Below, piece by piece: positions 7,575-15,831 of a stretch of DNA of 28,561 bases (its first letter is position 1; each line of letters begins with the position of its first letter). The stretch is from positions 1 through 28,561 of the IMG/VR virus record IMGVR_UViG_3300028840_002547; one strand, 5' to 3'. The DNA is from a virus. The notes beneath the pieces are model-generated. The model made no database searches, was not told where the DNA came from, and worked only from the letters and a program-made list of their open reading frames with translations. A program made the position numbers and the translations under genes.

Positions 7575-10500
7575 TACTGAAAAACTAATAAAGATTATAT
7601 TTGAAGCTGTTGACGATACTACCGCCACTATAGGAAAAATAGGTGGTAGTATAAAAAAGCTTGATAGCGGGATAACTGACATTGCCGAACCCTTTGCAAA
7701 AATGGGCGACAGCATACTTACAGTTGATAAGTATCTTGCGGCATTGGCGGTTGGTGGCATGGCTTATTCCACAGCAAAAGCCATAGACCTGGAATCTGCA
7801 GTAGTTGGTCTTGACAAAGTTCTTTCGGATCAGGAGAAAAGTTCGCTTCCAGACTTGGTAAGTAGGATGGGTGAGTTTGGAGATGCTTTTGGATTTACCG
7901 CTGCCGAAGCTGTTGCTTCAGCCGGGGAATTTAGGAAAGCAAGCTTTGAACTTGAGGACGCTGCTCATCTGGCTGAATTATCGGCAAAATTAGTAGTTGG
8001 CGCCGGTGAGGCTAACTTCAGGATGGGTGAATCGACAGCCACACTTACCGCACTTCTTAAAGGTTTCAAGGTTGAGCAAGAAGATATTGTAGTCACATCA
8101 ACACATATGGCCGATGTGCTTAACAAATTAGCTGATGAGTATGCAACTACCGTCGGTGAATTGTCTAATGGTTTGACGATCCTTGCGCCTATTGCAGACG
8201 GCTTGGGATACTCTTTTGATGAAATGGCCGGGTTAATGATTCCGGTTGTTGAAATTTTTGGTAGCGGTGCTGAATCCGCTAATGGATTAAAAACATCTTT
8301 ACTATCATTGGCTGACCCTACAAAAGAGGTCAGATCTGCACTTGAAGCCTATGGAATAGCGCTTGAAGATGCAAATGGAGAACAAAAAAATGTAAAACAA
8401 ATTCTGAACGATTTGCTTCCTGTTTACCAGGGTCTTGACAAGGCACAGCAAACTCAACTCGCGTCAATGATCGCAGGTAAAGATCAGGCTGCAAAGTTTA
8501 CAGCTTTGTTAAATGGTATGGATACAGCCTTAAAAGCTACCACAATATCAGCAACTGAGGCAGGCGGATCTCTTGAAAAAGAAGTGGCAAGAGGTCTTGC
8601 AACTGCTGAAGTCCAAGTAAAAAGGTTTACCGCTTCTTTTGTTAATCTTGCGGCTGCTATAGGTTCAAAATTTCTTGATTCAACAACTGGCATTATAAAA
8701 GGTGCAACTGATATTCAAATTGCACTTAGAAAAATAGTTGAAGGCGATGGTTTTAAAGCTGTTTTTGATTTTGTAAACGAGTCAGGAAAAGAACTTGAGG
8801 CCTTGCTTTCAGATATTGCTGAAAACTTACCAGAAGCTTTTGATGGAATAGATTTCTCAGGTATTTTAGAATCGTTCAGCGAGTTAAAAGACAATATTTT
8901 ATCAACGTTTGATCTTGATTTATCAACAACTGAAGGATTAACACAAGCAATTCAAACGGTCGTAAATGTAATCGATCTTTTAATAAAAACAAGCAGTGGA
9001 ATATATGATGCTTTCAAGCCTTATATTCAAGGCGTGCTTGATGCTGCTAACAATACTGATAAATTAAACGAAAACAATGCAAGAGCTGTAGGTGAGTTAT
9101 TAGGTATTGCCAAAGCCATAACAAGTCTTGGAGGTATTCTCGGATCGTTTGTCACCGTAATGCTTAAGGCTGGTAATGATATTGAGTCTACTTTCAACGT
9201 CGTATCTAATGCCATAAAAACGATAGTAAACGGAATACAAGCTCAGTTTGATTTTGTTGTAGGTATTTTAATATTTATTGTTCAGAAGTTTGCTAATGCA
9301 GCCAACACTATAGCTCAACTATCGCCTTTTGAAGGATTTCAAAAAAGTACAGAAGAATTTAAAAAATCAATTGACGAATTGTCAGCAGCAAACATCTATT
9401 CATTAAAACAAAACATTACTGAAACCATAGACAGTGCAAGTAAAACGATAGACTCTTTTGGGGCAAAGGTAAAGGAAACAAAAAAAGAAATAGAAAAGCC
9501 TGTAAAGATTGGTTTTGACTTTAGCGGAGATGAAGCAGAAAGGAAAAACAAAGAATGGCTTGAAAAAATTGAAGGTTTCAGAAAAGAACTTGAAGACAAG
9601 CCGTTAAAAGTAAACACTGAAATTGAAACTAAAGACCTATCAACTCAAATTGAAGATATTGACAGTAAAATAAGTGATCTGACAGGCAAGAAAAATGAAA
9701 TAGATCTACAACTAAAAGAATATAACAGCCAAGGTGCAACTGCTCCAGATGGGCTTGTAAAAGAGGTGATCGCTCTTGACGAAAGCATAAAAAGTCTAAC
9801 AGAGCAAAAAAACGTAATACAATTACAACTTGAATCAGAAGAATCTTATGATCAAGTAAAAGCAGTAAAAGACGAGATTGATTCTATAACAGAAGAAGAA
9901 CGGATTGTCAGACTTCAAACTGATGTTAATGAAGGTCGTGGTTTAGGTGAGATAGTTGATGAGTTAACAAGACTCGAAGACGGATCGTATAAAATCGAAC
10001 TAAAGTCAGAGCTTCAGGGTATAGATGATGTAGAAAAAAAGATTGATGAAGTAACAAAAGATAAAAAGTTTCTTCTGCAAGTAGAAACAAAGCAAATGGA
10101 GGAAGAAACAAAGCGGATCGTTAAACAGATTGAAACTTCATCAAAAACTATTCAAAAACAACTTGAATATAAGTTTAAGCTGGATGTAAAACAAGCTGAA
10201 ATAAACCTTGAGAAGATCACTAAAGCTTACGACTCTACAAAAGGAATTATAGAATCGGTAACAAAAGCTAATAGTGATTTGTTTGCTTCATTTTCGACTG
10301 AGTTTGATCAGCAAACTTTATGGCAGTTCCAAGATCAATTAGAGCAAAACTTAGAAATACAAAGAGAGCAGGCTGATCAGCAGATATTATTGAATGAACA
10401 ACTGATAAGAGAACTTGAGTTAAAAAATCAGCTTCGTGAAAAGTTCTTGAACAGTGATGAAGCAATCCTTAAAATGACTGTTGATAAAGGGCTTGAGCCT

Positions 10501-10590
10501 GATCTTGAAGCGCTATTAAGAGCCTTGATACCAAGGCTTCAACTATGGGGCACAGAAAACGATATATCTTTAATAATTGAGGCGTCATAA
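7567..10590 (+). CDS. Tail tape measure protein
   Basis: 1007 residues, by far the longest gene, at the standard place after the chaperones. The N-terminal part (about 60-340) has the TP901-type tape measure pattern: KAIDLESAVVGLDKVL, FGFTAAEAVASAGEFRKA, ATLTALLKGFKV, NGLTILAPIADGLGYSFDEM. Residues about 515-605 are hydrophobic (ITSLGGILGSFVTVML, FVVGILIFIVQKFANA), likely the part that meets the host membrane. Residues about 640-970 are long Lys/Glu/Gln coiled coil. By the usual rule of about 0.15 nm per residue the tail would be near 150 nm. No peptidase or lysozyme domain is visible. It ends in TAATG, overlapping the next gene by one base. Confidence 0.95.
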   Translation: MADTEKLIKIIFEAVDDTTATIGKIGGSIKKLDSGITDIAEPFAKMGDSILTVDKYLAALAVGGMAYSTAKAIDLESAVVGLDKVLSDQEKSSLPDLVSRMGEFGDAFGFTAAEAVASAGEFRKASFELEDAAHLAELSAKLVVGAGEANFRMGESTATLTALLKGFKVEQEDIVVTSTHMADVLNKLADEYATTVGELSNGLTILAPIADGLGYSFDEMAGLMIPVVEIFGSGAESANGLKTSLLSLADPTKEVRSALEAYGIALEDANGEQKNVKQILNDLLPVYQGLDKAQQTQLASMIAGKDQAAKFTALLNGMDTALKATTISATEAGGSLEKEVARGLATAEVQVKRFTASFVNLAAAIGSKFLDSTTGIIKGATDIQIALRKIVEGDGFKAVFDFVNESGKELEALLSDIAENLPEAFDGIDFSGILESFSELKDNILSTFDLDLSTTEGLTQAIQTVVNVIDLLIKTSSGIYDAFKPYIQGVLDAANNTDKLNENNARAVGELLGIAKAITSLGGILGSFVTVMLKAGNDIESTFNVVSNAIKTIVNGIQAQFDFVVGILIFIVQKFANAANTIAQLSPFEGFQKSTEEFKKSIDELSAANIYSLKQNITETIDSASKTIDSFGAKVKETKKEIEKPVKIGFDFSGDEAERKNKEWLEKIEGFRKELEDKPLKVNTEIETKDLSTQIEDIDSKISDLTGKKNEIDLQLKEYNSQGATAPDGLVKEVIALDESIKSLTEQKNVIQLQLESEESYDQVKAVKDEIDSITEEERIVRLQTDVNEGRGLGEIVDELTRLEDGSYKIELKSELQGIDDVEKKIDEVTKDKKFLLQVETKQMEEETKRIVKQIETSSKTIQKQLEYKFKLDVKQAEINLEKITKAYDSTKGIIESVTKANSDLFASFSTEFDQQTLWQFQDQLEQNLEIQREQADQQILLNEQLIRELELKNQLREKFLNSDEAILKMTVDKGLEPDLEALLRALIPRLQLWGTENDISLIIEAS

Positions 10591-11429
10591 TGTTAATAAC
10601 TCTCATGCCGGACGATACAAGCTCAACACCGTTAATGCGCAATGGATCTTTATTGTTTCCTCATGCAAATAAACGGCTTTCTCGGGCAAAGCTTGTAAAC
10701 GGAGACACCTACTTTCATAACAGTGGTTATACTCACAAAGACAGGACGGCTACGATATCACTTGACTTGTTATCTATTGATGATGAAGTATTATTAAATG
10801 GTTGGATGGAAGATAATACAGATATAGTTTTTAGTGATAATGTTGGTTTATATAACAGCACCATATACTCACTTGACATATCTTCTGGGACTGCAAGCCT
10901 TGTATTATGGATAAAAGAATCAATTGTAAATAACGAAGATATATATCCGGTACCATCACCTGTTTCATGGAATGATGTGACTTCGGATAGTTTTTGGGAG
11001 GGTTACGGTGACGGGTCAGCTTATGTTTTACTGTCATGGGATGGGACATCATGGACAGGTTCAGGCATAAATAGTGCATTAAGATGGTACTCACTTGATC
11101 TTGTAGGGAGCGCTGCAAATGGATATGCGTATCCTTGGGGATCATGGGCCGACGGCCTGAAGCCTACAAAATTTAAAATAACATATAGCTATACGTATTC
11201 AGTAGGCGATCCACCAAATGCTTTTTATATTGAAACATATCCAGATTATGATAAATTGTTTTACATGTCAGGATTTCCGGTTTCTGGTCAAGAGTACGAT
11301 TTAGACTGGGACAATCCTTATGAGCCTGGAACTCATTCTGCAATATATGAGTTCTTATGGGACTTCACATGTACTCTTCCAAACTGTTCTAACTCTATGA
11401 ATATCACTAAAATAGAACTGTATTATTAA
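10590..11429 (+). CDS. Tail tip protein, distal-tail-like candidate
   Basis: 279 residues, ATG sharing one base with the tape measure stop. The first 110 residues (LVNGDTYFHNSGY, ATISLDLLSIDDEVLLNGWM, then SLDISSGTASLVLWIKE) look like the compact beta-sandwich of distal tail (Dit) or lambda gpM-type proteins. The remainder is Trp, Tyr, Gly and Asp rich (WGSWADG, YETYP-like segments), suggesting a carbohydrate-binding or lectin-like beta domain. Position right after the tape measure supports a tail tip role. No exact family recognised. Confidence 0.6.
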   Translation: MLITLMPDDTSSTPLMRNGSLLFPHANKRLSRAKLVNGDTYFHNSGYTHKDRTATISLDLLSIDDEVLLNGWMEDNTDIVFSDNVGLYNSTIYSLDISSGTASLVLWIKESIVNNEDIYPVPSPVSWNDVTSDSFWEGYGDGSAYVLLSWDGTSWTGSGINSALRWYSLDLVGSAANGYAYPWGSWADGLKPTKFKITYSYTYSVGDPPNAFYIETYPDYDKLFYMSGFPVSGQEYDLDWDNPYEPGTHSAIYEFLWDFTCTLPNCSNSMNITKIELYY

Positions 11430-11438
11430 AGATAACGT

Positions 11439-11981
11439 ATGAACGAAAAAGTAATAATAGATTGGATAACAAGTCTTGATGTAAAAACTATAGTTATACT
11501 CGGATTTATAACTATAAGACTGTTCCCCGATATCAGGCAATATGTTCCCGATCTTTGGGAAGTTGCAGCAGGTAGAAAAAAGCTTTCAGATATTAGGATA
11601 AAAACAAGCGAATTGAAACACTTTGAAAAAAAACAGACTTTCGTAGCATCCGAAAAGATATCTGAAACGGATTGCGATGCTTTCTATTTGCGACTAATAA
11701 AAAAAATAAATCAGGCAGCAAACAATAACGAGTCAATTACTTTTTCATTTGTGAAAGTCAGGAAAATATCACGAGGCGGACTTAAAGGGTTGCGTCAAAT
11801 GATTAATGCCGTATCTTTACGGGATGATTGTATAGTAAAGTTAATTTTCCCAAAAGAAACTGATACAGAAGTTTTGAAAGAAATCCATCAGTACGCTTTA
11901 GACAGGGCAAAAGACGGGAATAACATGCTTGAAATAAAAGAAGACCAAAGAGGTAATGGAGATCATGATTCCGAAGAGTAA
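11439..11981 (+). CDS. Membrane-anchored protein of unknown function
   Basis: 180 residues. One hydrophobic segment near the N-terminus (about 14-29, VKTIVILGFITIRLF) is followed by a basic stretch and a soluble domain. Residues about 97-150 (SITFSFVKVRKISRGGLKGLRQM, then IVKLIFPKE and EVLKEIHQYAL) alternate strand-helix-strand-helix in a way that resembles a STAS-type fold, but this is a weak likeness. The C-terminus is acidic. It overlaps the next gene. It is the first of four small genes that interrupt the tail tip genes and is not an obvious virion part; superinfection exclusion or lysis support is possible but unproven. Confidence 0.65.
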   Translation: MNEKVIIDWITSLDVKTIVILGFITIRLFPDIRQYVPDLWEVAAGRKKLSDIRIKTSELKHFEKKQTFVASEKISETDCDAFYLRLIKKINQAANNNESITFSFVKVRKISRGGLKGLRQMINAVSLRDDCIVKLIFPKETDTEVLKEIHQYALDRAKDGNNMLEIKEDQRGNGDHDSEE

Positions 11982-12378
11982 ATTTTTTGATATTTTAATA
12001 TGTGTATTACTGTTATCATACAATAGCTACAATCACGAGCCAAACAAAATATTAAATGGTAACGTCGTTAACATTAATTACGATGGTGAAATATCAGTCA
12101 AAACAAAACACGGTATAAAAGACTATTTACTGTATGGACTTGACTATAACAAAGCCAATATTATAGAATATAAAAGATTTCTTGATCCGTTACTTATAGG
12201 CTCAAAGGTAACAATAGTTGAAATCAACAAGAAAGCTATATTATTTTGGTATAGCTTTAATATCAACAAACAGATGGTTCAAGACGGATTTATAAAAATT
12301 AAGGATTGCGATCTTGACATGTGTGATGGTTGGGTAAAGACAGACAGTATAAAAAAGGACTTTTATGGATCGTTTTAA
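11965..12378 (+). CDS. Exported protein with degenerate staphylococcal-nuclease-like fold
   Basis: 137 residues from ATG 11965; an in-frame ATG at 11956 is less likely because it lies only two bases from AGAGG. Residues about 5-20 are a hydrophobic signal or anchor (FFDILICVLLLSY). The rest follows the SNase strand order: GNVVNINYDGEISVKT, then DYLLYGLD, then FLDPLLIGSKVTIVEINKK, then NKQMVQDGFIKI. In true SNases this is DGDT, an Arg in vRL.GiD, a following Glu, and a second Arg in gR.la; here DGE remains but both Arg positions look replaced, so catalysis is doubtful. Fold assignment is from pattern likeness. It overlaps both neighbours in a compact cluster. Confidence 0.6.
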   Translation: MIPKSKFFDILICVLLLSYNSYNHEPNKILNGNVVNINYDGEISVKTKHGIKDYLLYGLDYNKANIIEYKRFLDPLLIGSKVTIVEINKKAILFWYSFNINKQMVQDGFIKIKDCDLDMCDGWVKTDSIKKDFYGSF

Positions 12379-12514
12379 AAATGAAATAAGAGATATTTCA
12401 AAAAGAATTCATAGCGGAGATTACACAGCTATTAAAGACATGGAAACAATGATAGAAAGAGAAAAAGAAAATCTATTTTATCCAAAAAAGAAAAGGAGAC
12501 TCGGAAATGATTAA
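12365..12514 (+). CDS. Small basic/acidic protein, 49 residues
   Basis: ATG 12365 overlaps the end of the preceding gene by 14 bases and the frame runs to TAA at 12512-12514. The product begins MDRFKNEIRDISKRI, is charged and helical throughout and ends with a basic patch (PKKKRRLGND). No signal or membrane segment. Its end overlaps the start of the next tiny gene, in keeping with a tightly coupled cluster. No strong ribosome binding site of its own is seen, so it may rely on coupling. Function unknown. Confidence 0.55.
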   Translation: MDRFKNEIRDISKRIHSGDYTAIKDMETMIEREKENLFYPKKKRRLGND

Positions 12515-12575
12515 GTATTTTATTGGAATGTCAATATTTATTTGTTCACTTTTTATGTATGGTTGCGGATGTTAA
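12507..12575 (+). CDS. Tiny lipoprotein-like peptide, 22 residues
   Basis: AAGGAG at 12493-12498 is 8 bases from ATG 12507, an excellent ribosome binding site. The product has a short basic start (MIK), a hydrophobic core (FIGMSIFICSLF) and FMYGC, which fits the lipobox pattern with Cys20 followed only by Gly-Cys. The mature lipopeptide would be three residues. Its stop TAA (12573-12575) overlaps the ATG (12569) of the next tail gene, which lacks a clear site of its own, so the peptide may mainly serve translational coupling. A tiny lysis/spanin-like peptide is another option. Confidence 0.5.
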   Translation: MIKYFIGMSIFICSLFMYGCGC

Positions 12576-13540
12576 AAACAACTTTCACCATATTATTTGA
12601 GGGTACCGATATGCCGGTATCCTCTTTTCAGTATAGATCTGATTCAAACGGATCAAGTGGTTCTTGTGTTGTAGAGGGCCTTGATTACAGAGATTTTATA
12701 TCTGATAATCCTGAAGGTGAGATAGTTCTTACAAAACATGTTGGGTCAACTGATACTGAGATTTTAACTTGCACAATAGGTACAGCCAATATAGCAAAAG
12801 GACCGACTGACAGATCAATAAGTATTGATTTTGAAGATATTGTTTTTTCAGGATCAATTCCTGATAGTTTTGCTGTTGATGATTTGACATCAAACGAGCA
12901 GTTACAAAGTGGTTACTGGTCATTTCTACTACCGTCAATTGAGCAGGGATATCAAAACGGAATGACGGTTACTTACGATGATGTAGAAAGGTATATTTTA
13001 TCAGTTGCAGTTAGTTGGAATGCCGATAGTTTTGGATCAGTAACACTCACAGAAGGCGCAAGACCGCCTGACGATGAGAGTGAAGCAGGTGATCCGGGAT
13101 GGCCTGTATGCACAACTGGACCATTAACTATAGGCTCAATATCGAGCGGATCTTTCAGAACAAATTGCGGATCAGGACTTGATTCTTCTGACACATATAT
13201 ATCACCTGAGGGATATACTTATGATACATATGTTTTTAGGTGTCGATATTTTGAATTATCATCTGAAAGGCAAGTAAAAGTAGAGTTCTCAGCCTTACCT
13301 CCAGCGCTTGACACTGATAATATCGCAAGTGGCTTTGAGTTTGATTTGATACAAGGCGTTTATGAGCCATTTGAGAATCCTGCACCTACAATAAATACTA
13401 CAAGAGGAAATGGCGATTTTATAGCAACTTTACCAGCAGGAATATATACTTGTAGAGTGACTGTGTATGTTAATAGACTGTCAGATCCTTTAGCATGGTT
13501 AAACTCAAGATATACTCTTTATGTTCATTATTTGGATTAA
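12569..13540 (+). CDS. Tail tip structural protein
   Basis: 323 residues from ATG 12569 (MLKTTFTILFEGT). A longer TTG start at 12542 is possible but would overlap the lipopeptide gene fully and has no good ribosome binding site. Beta-rich: residues 1-100 hold short strands (DRSISIDFEDIVFSG), residues about 135-160 read TYDDVERYILSVAVSWNA, which is seen in tail tip/minor tail proteins, and residues 190-323 look like a jelly-roll or CUB-like domain with scattered Cys (PVCTTG, RTNCGSG, FRCRY, YTCRVTV). Position between the Dit-like and hub-like genes supports a tail tip role. Confidence 0.6.
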   Translation: MLKTTFTILFEGTDMPVSSFQYRSDSNGSSGSCVVEGLDYRDFISDNPEGEIVLTKHVGSTDTEILTCTIGTANIAKGPTDRSISIDFEDIVFSGSIPDSFAVDDLTSNEQLQSGYWSFLLPSIEQGYQNGMTVTYDDVERYILSVAVSWNADSFGSVTLTEGARPPDDESEAGDPGWPVCTTGPLTIGSISSGSFRTNCGSGLDSSDTYISPEGYTYDTYVFRCRYFELSSERQVKVEFSALPPALDTDNIASGFEFDLIQGVYEPFENPAPTINTTRGNGDFIATLPAGIYTCRVTVYVNRLSDPLAWLNSRYTLYVHYLD

Positions 13541-13543
13541 TAT

Positions 13544-13882
13544 ATGGGAAAAGCTATTATCAGAGAAAAAGTAGGTGAAGAAGGATTATATCTTGTAACG
13601 CTTGAATATGAAACGAAAACAAGCGATATTAGGTATATAGAAGCCACTATTGACAAGCTTATGGAAGAACTCAAAGCGACACAAGCTGAAATTGAAGCCG
13701 ATACAGTAGAAGACCAAGAAGAAGATCCGGCAAAAGAAGAAGACCCGGAAGAAGAAGATCCAGATCCAGAAGAAGATGAAGACCCTTCGCCTTCATCAGA
13801 TCCAGAACCAGGCCCGCCTGAGCCTGAACCTCCACCTGAAGAATCGGGACAAATATCAGGGACAGTGAAAGGATTTATATAA
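13544..13882 (+). CDS. Coiled-coil/acidic proline-rich tail protein
   Basis: 112 residues. The N-terminal 50 residues (KAIIREKVGEEGLYLVTLEYE, then a helix IDKLMEELKATQAEIEA) resemble small tail tip proteins that carry a strand pair and a coiled coil. Residues about 53-100 are repeats of Glu, Asp and Pro (EEDPEEEDPDPEE), an extended acidic spacer. The last residues, GQISGTVKGFI, are the first strand of a carboxypeptidase-regulatory-like Ig module whose remaining strands are encoded by the next gene. The stop TAA shares its last base with the next ATG (TAATG). Confidence 0.7.
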   Translation: MGKAIIREKVGEEGLYLVTLEYETKTSDIRYIEATIDKLMEELKATQAEIEADTVEDQEEDPAKEEDPEEEDPDPEEDEDPSPSSDPEPGPPEPEPPPEESGQISGTVKGFI

Positions 13883-14196
13883 TGGCAACAACACCGCTCG
13901 AAGGAGTAACGGTAACGGCTTTCCGATGGGAAAATGATACATCAACCTATACAAATCAGGGGAGTGATACTACAGATGCACTCGGAGAATATGAGATATC
14001 TGGATTGTGGCAAGGACGATCATATAAGGTCAAGTTTGAAAAAAATGGGTATTTGGCCATATATTATGCCGATACAGGATTTAAGGCAGACCTTGAAACG
14101 GGTGGGCCTATTTATATGACCACAGATCTTGAGGTTGACGCAACCTTAAGTCAAGGCGGAACTATATCGGGAACAGTTGAAGGTGAAATACCTTAA
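13882..14196 (+). CDS. Carboxypeptidase-regulatory-like Ig module protein
   Basis: 104 residues. PLEGVTVTAFRW (5-16), DALGEYEISGLWQGRSYKV and FEKNGYLAIYY follow the strand order of CarboxypepD_reg (CnaB-like) beta sandwiches: G.pL.GV.V.a, then T...G.y.i.gL..G.Y.v.f...Gy. The usual first strand (IsGtV) is missing from its N-terminus and is instead the C-terminus of the preceding gene; in turn this gene ends with GGTISGTVEGEIP, a first strand with no module after it. Stop-start overlaps (TAATG) at both ends. Likely a tail tip adhesion or spacer domain. Confidence 0.65.
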   Translation: MATTPLEGVTVTAFRWENDTSTYTNQGSDTTDALGEYEISGLWQGRSYKVKFEKNGYLAIYYADTGFKADLETGGPIYMTTDLEVDATLSQGGTISGTVEGEIP

Positions 14197-15761
14197 TGGC
14201 ATCGGAAAATTCCGGAAAAATTACCTCATTACGTTATCAAATAACACAGCTTGAACAGCGTATAGAGGATATAGAATATTATGAAAATCAAGCAAAGGAG
14301 CAAGTGCTTGTATGGTGTGTTGATTTGGGTGATATCACCGTAGGATCTCGTGTAGGCACCATAGAAGTTGACAGAGAAAAACAAGGCTTAAATATTCATC
14401 CTGCTTATGAAACGGGTGCTCAGTATGACTCTGAACGAGATGGCGTTTTTCAGTATTTTGGAGTCATGAATCCGTATGCTAAATTGCTTAATGCAATTAT
14501 TGCTCCTGGAGTTGAGTCGTGGAAGCCTCGTTATCGATATGGAACAATATACGATATCAACAAGTCTGAAGATATCGCAAACGTAAATCTTGAAACATAC
14601 TCTTCTGAATTTTATCGTGATGTTTTAAATCAAGTTGACAATCTGTATGGTTTAAAAATTGAATACATGGATTGCAATTCTGCGCCGTTTGAAGAAGGTG
14701 ACGTAGTTGTAGTTGAGTTTGATGATACAAAATGGGGTCAAGGTAAAATAATTGGTTTTAAGTCTAATCCAAAACCTTGCAATGATGAGATTGTTTTTTT
14801 CTCACTAGGTGAACTTGGTATATTATGGGATATTAAAACCAATGCTTATGTAGAAGGTTTTACAGGCCCTACAGATTACGCTGATTGCATAGCGTACTTG
14901 GCAGATAAGACCGAAACAACCTTGGATAATCAGTACTATGGATTGCCATATACTCGATTATTACGAACTTTTTATACTGATGCTGCATATAATAATTATC
15001 ATGAAAAATTTACTACATGGGGGTTGACTGCACACGGAGAAAACCCAGGATATTTATATGATAAGCCTGAAATATCATATTCTGTAACTGAAGTTGATGG
15101 AGTATTTGAAAGTAGGACAGAATGGGATGAAACTATAACTCCTTGGGGAAGTATTGCACCGGCATATTTACATAACTTTTTTTATACTGAGGGGCCGTTT
15201 GGTCCAATATTTCAAGCTGGTGGAGTTAATCTTTACGATTGGTCATCATGGGATTATATGGAAAGTCATTTTGTTTGTCCACTTGATGAAGATGAGTCGT
15301 ATTATTCATACGGTACAGATGCGGAATATGGAAACGATGCGATAGGGATCGGATATCCTGGCGCTGTAATGAGTGAAATATCAATCGTGCAGGTACTTTT
15401 TAATTCCCATGCCTATATCGAAACAATTGATGATGAGGGTGTACTAAGGACAATATATACTTCATCAAGAGAAACAGAGGTATTATGCACTTGTGGTAAT
15501 TATCCTTGGGAAGTAGATGATAGCGATGAGTCAGACCCACAACTAATGGATATAAACGCTGAGTTTTCTATGGCTGTTTATGATCTTATTGAAGCCTTGC
15601 ATGCTTTGAGAGGTGTGGAGATTATGTATGATTCTCCTGATTATGAAACAAGTGTATGTTTAGGGCCATCGACAACTAGTGATAACTGTGAAAACAGCCT
15701 ATGCAACTATTGGTATAGTGTTGTTAATCCTAAAATGGAGTTAAAGATATATAAAAGCTGA
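14196..15761 (+). CDS. Tail tip/hub protein
   Basis: 521 residues, ATG sharing a base with the previous stop. Residues 5-35 form a coiled coil (ITSLRYQITQLEQRIEDIEYY). Residues about 45-195 include YRYGTIYDINKSEDIANV, LKIEYMDCNSAPFEEGDVVVVEF and KIIGFKSNPKPC, a pattern that recurs in phage tail tip proteins (an OB-like/hub domain with DVVVVEF and a GFK.NPKPC end). The rest is Tyr, Trp, Asp and Glu rich and may be a host-recognition or plug domain. Scattered Cys (CTCGNY, CLGPS, CENSLCNY) occur near the end. Preceded by the acidic and Ig-like tail genes, so all three may form one tip structure. Confidence 0.65.
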   Translation: MASENSGKITSLRYQITQLEQRIEDIEYYENQAKEQVLVWCVDLGDITVGSRVGTIEVDREKQGLNIHPAYETGAQYDSERDGVFQYFGVMNPYAKLLNAIIAPGVESWKPRYRYGTIYDINKSEDIANVNLETYSSEFYRDVLNQVDNLYGLKIEYMDCNSAPFEEGDVVVVEFDDTKWGQGKIIGFKSNPKPCNDEIVFFSLGELGILWDIKTNAYVEGFTGPTDYADCIAYLADKTETTLDNQYYGLPYTRLLRTFYTDAAYNNYHEKFTTWGLTAHGENPGYLYDKPEISYSVTEVDGVFESRTEWDETITPWGSIAPAYLHNFFYTEGPFGPIFQAGGVNLYDWSSWDYMESHFVCPLDEDESYYSYGTDAEYGNDAIGIGYPGAVMSEISIVQVLFNSHAYIETIDDEGVLRTIYTSSRETEVLCTCGNYPWEVDDSDESDPQLMDINAEFSMAVYDLIEALHALRGVEIMYDSPDYETSVCLGPSTTSDNCENSLCNYWYSVVNPKMELKIYKS

Positions 15762-15774
15762 CCGGTTGCTTTTT
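15753..15774 (+). terminator. Weak hairpin at the end of the tip gene
   Basis: AAAAGC (15753-15758) can pair with GCTTTT (15768-15773), loop of 9, ending in T. Short and A-T rich, so weak at best. Confidence 0.3.
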
Positions 15775-15797
15775 CATAGTAAAGTGTGATATATAAT
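15766..15797 (+). promoter_or_regulatory. Possible promoter for the fibre genes
   Basis: A perfect -10 TATAAT lies at 15792-15797, 35 bases before the fibre start. The best -35 (TTGCTT, 15766-15771) is 20 bases away, too far for a normal promoter, so a weak or activator-dependent promoter is possible. Confidence 0.4.
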
Positions 15798-15831
15798 ATT
15801 GAAAAAAACAATAACTTAAAGAGGTTAAAAT

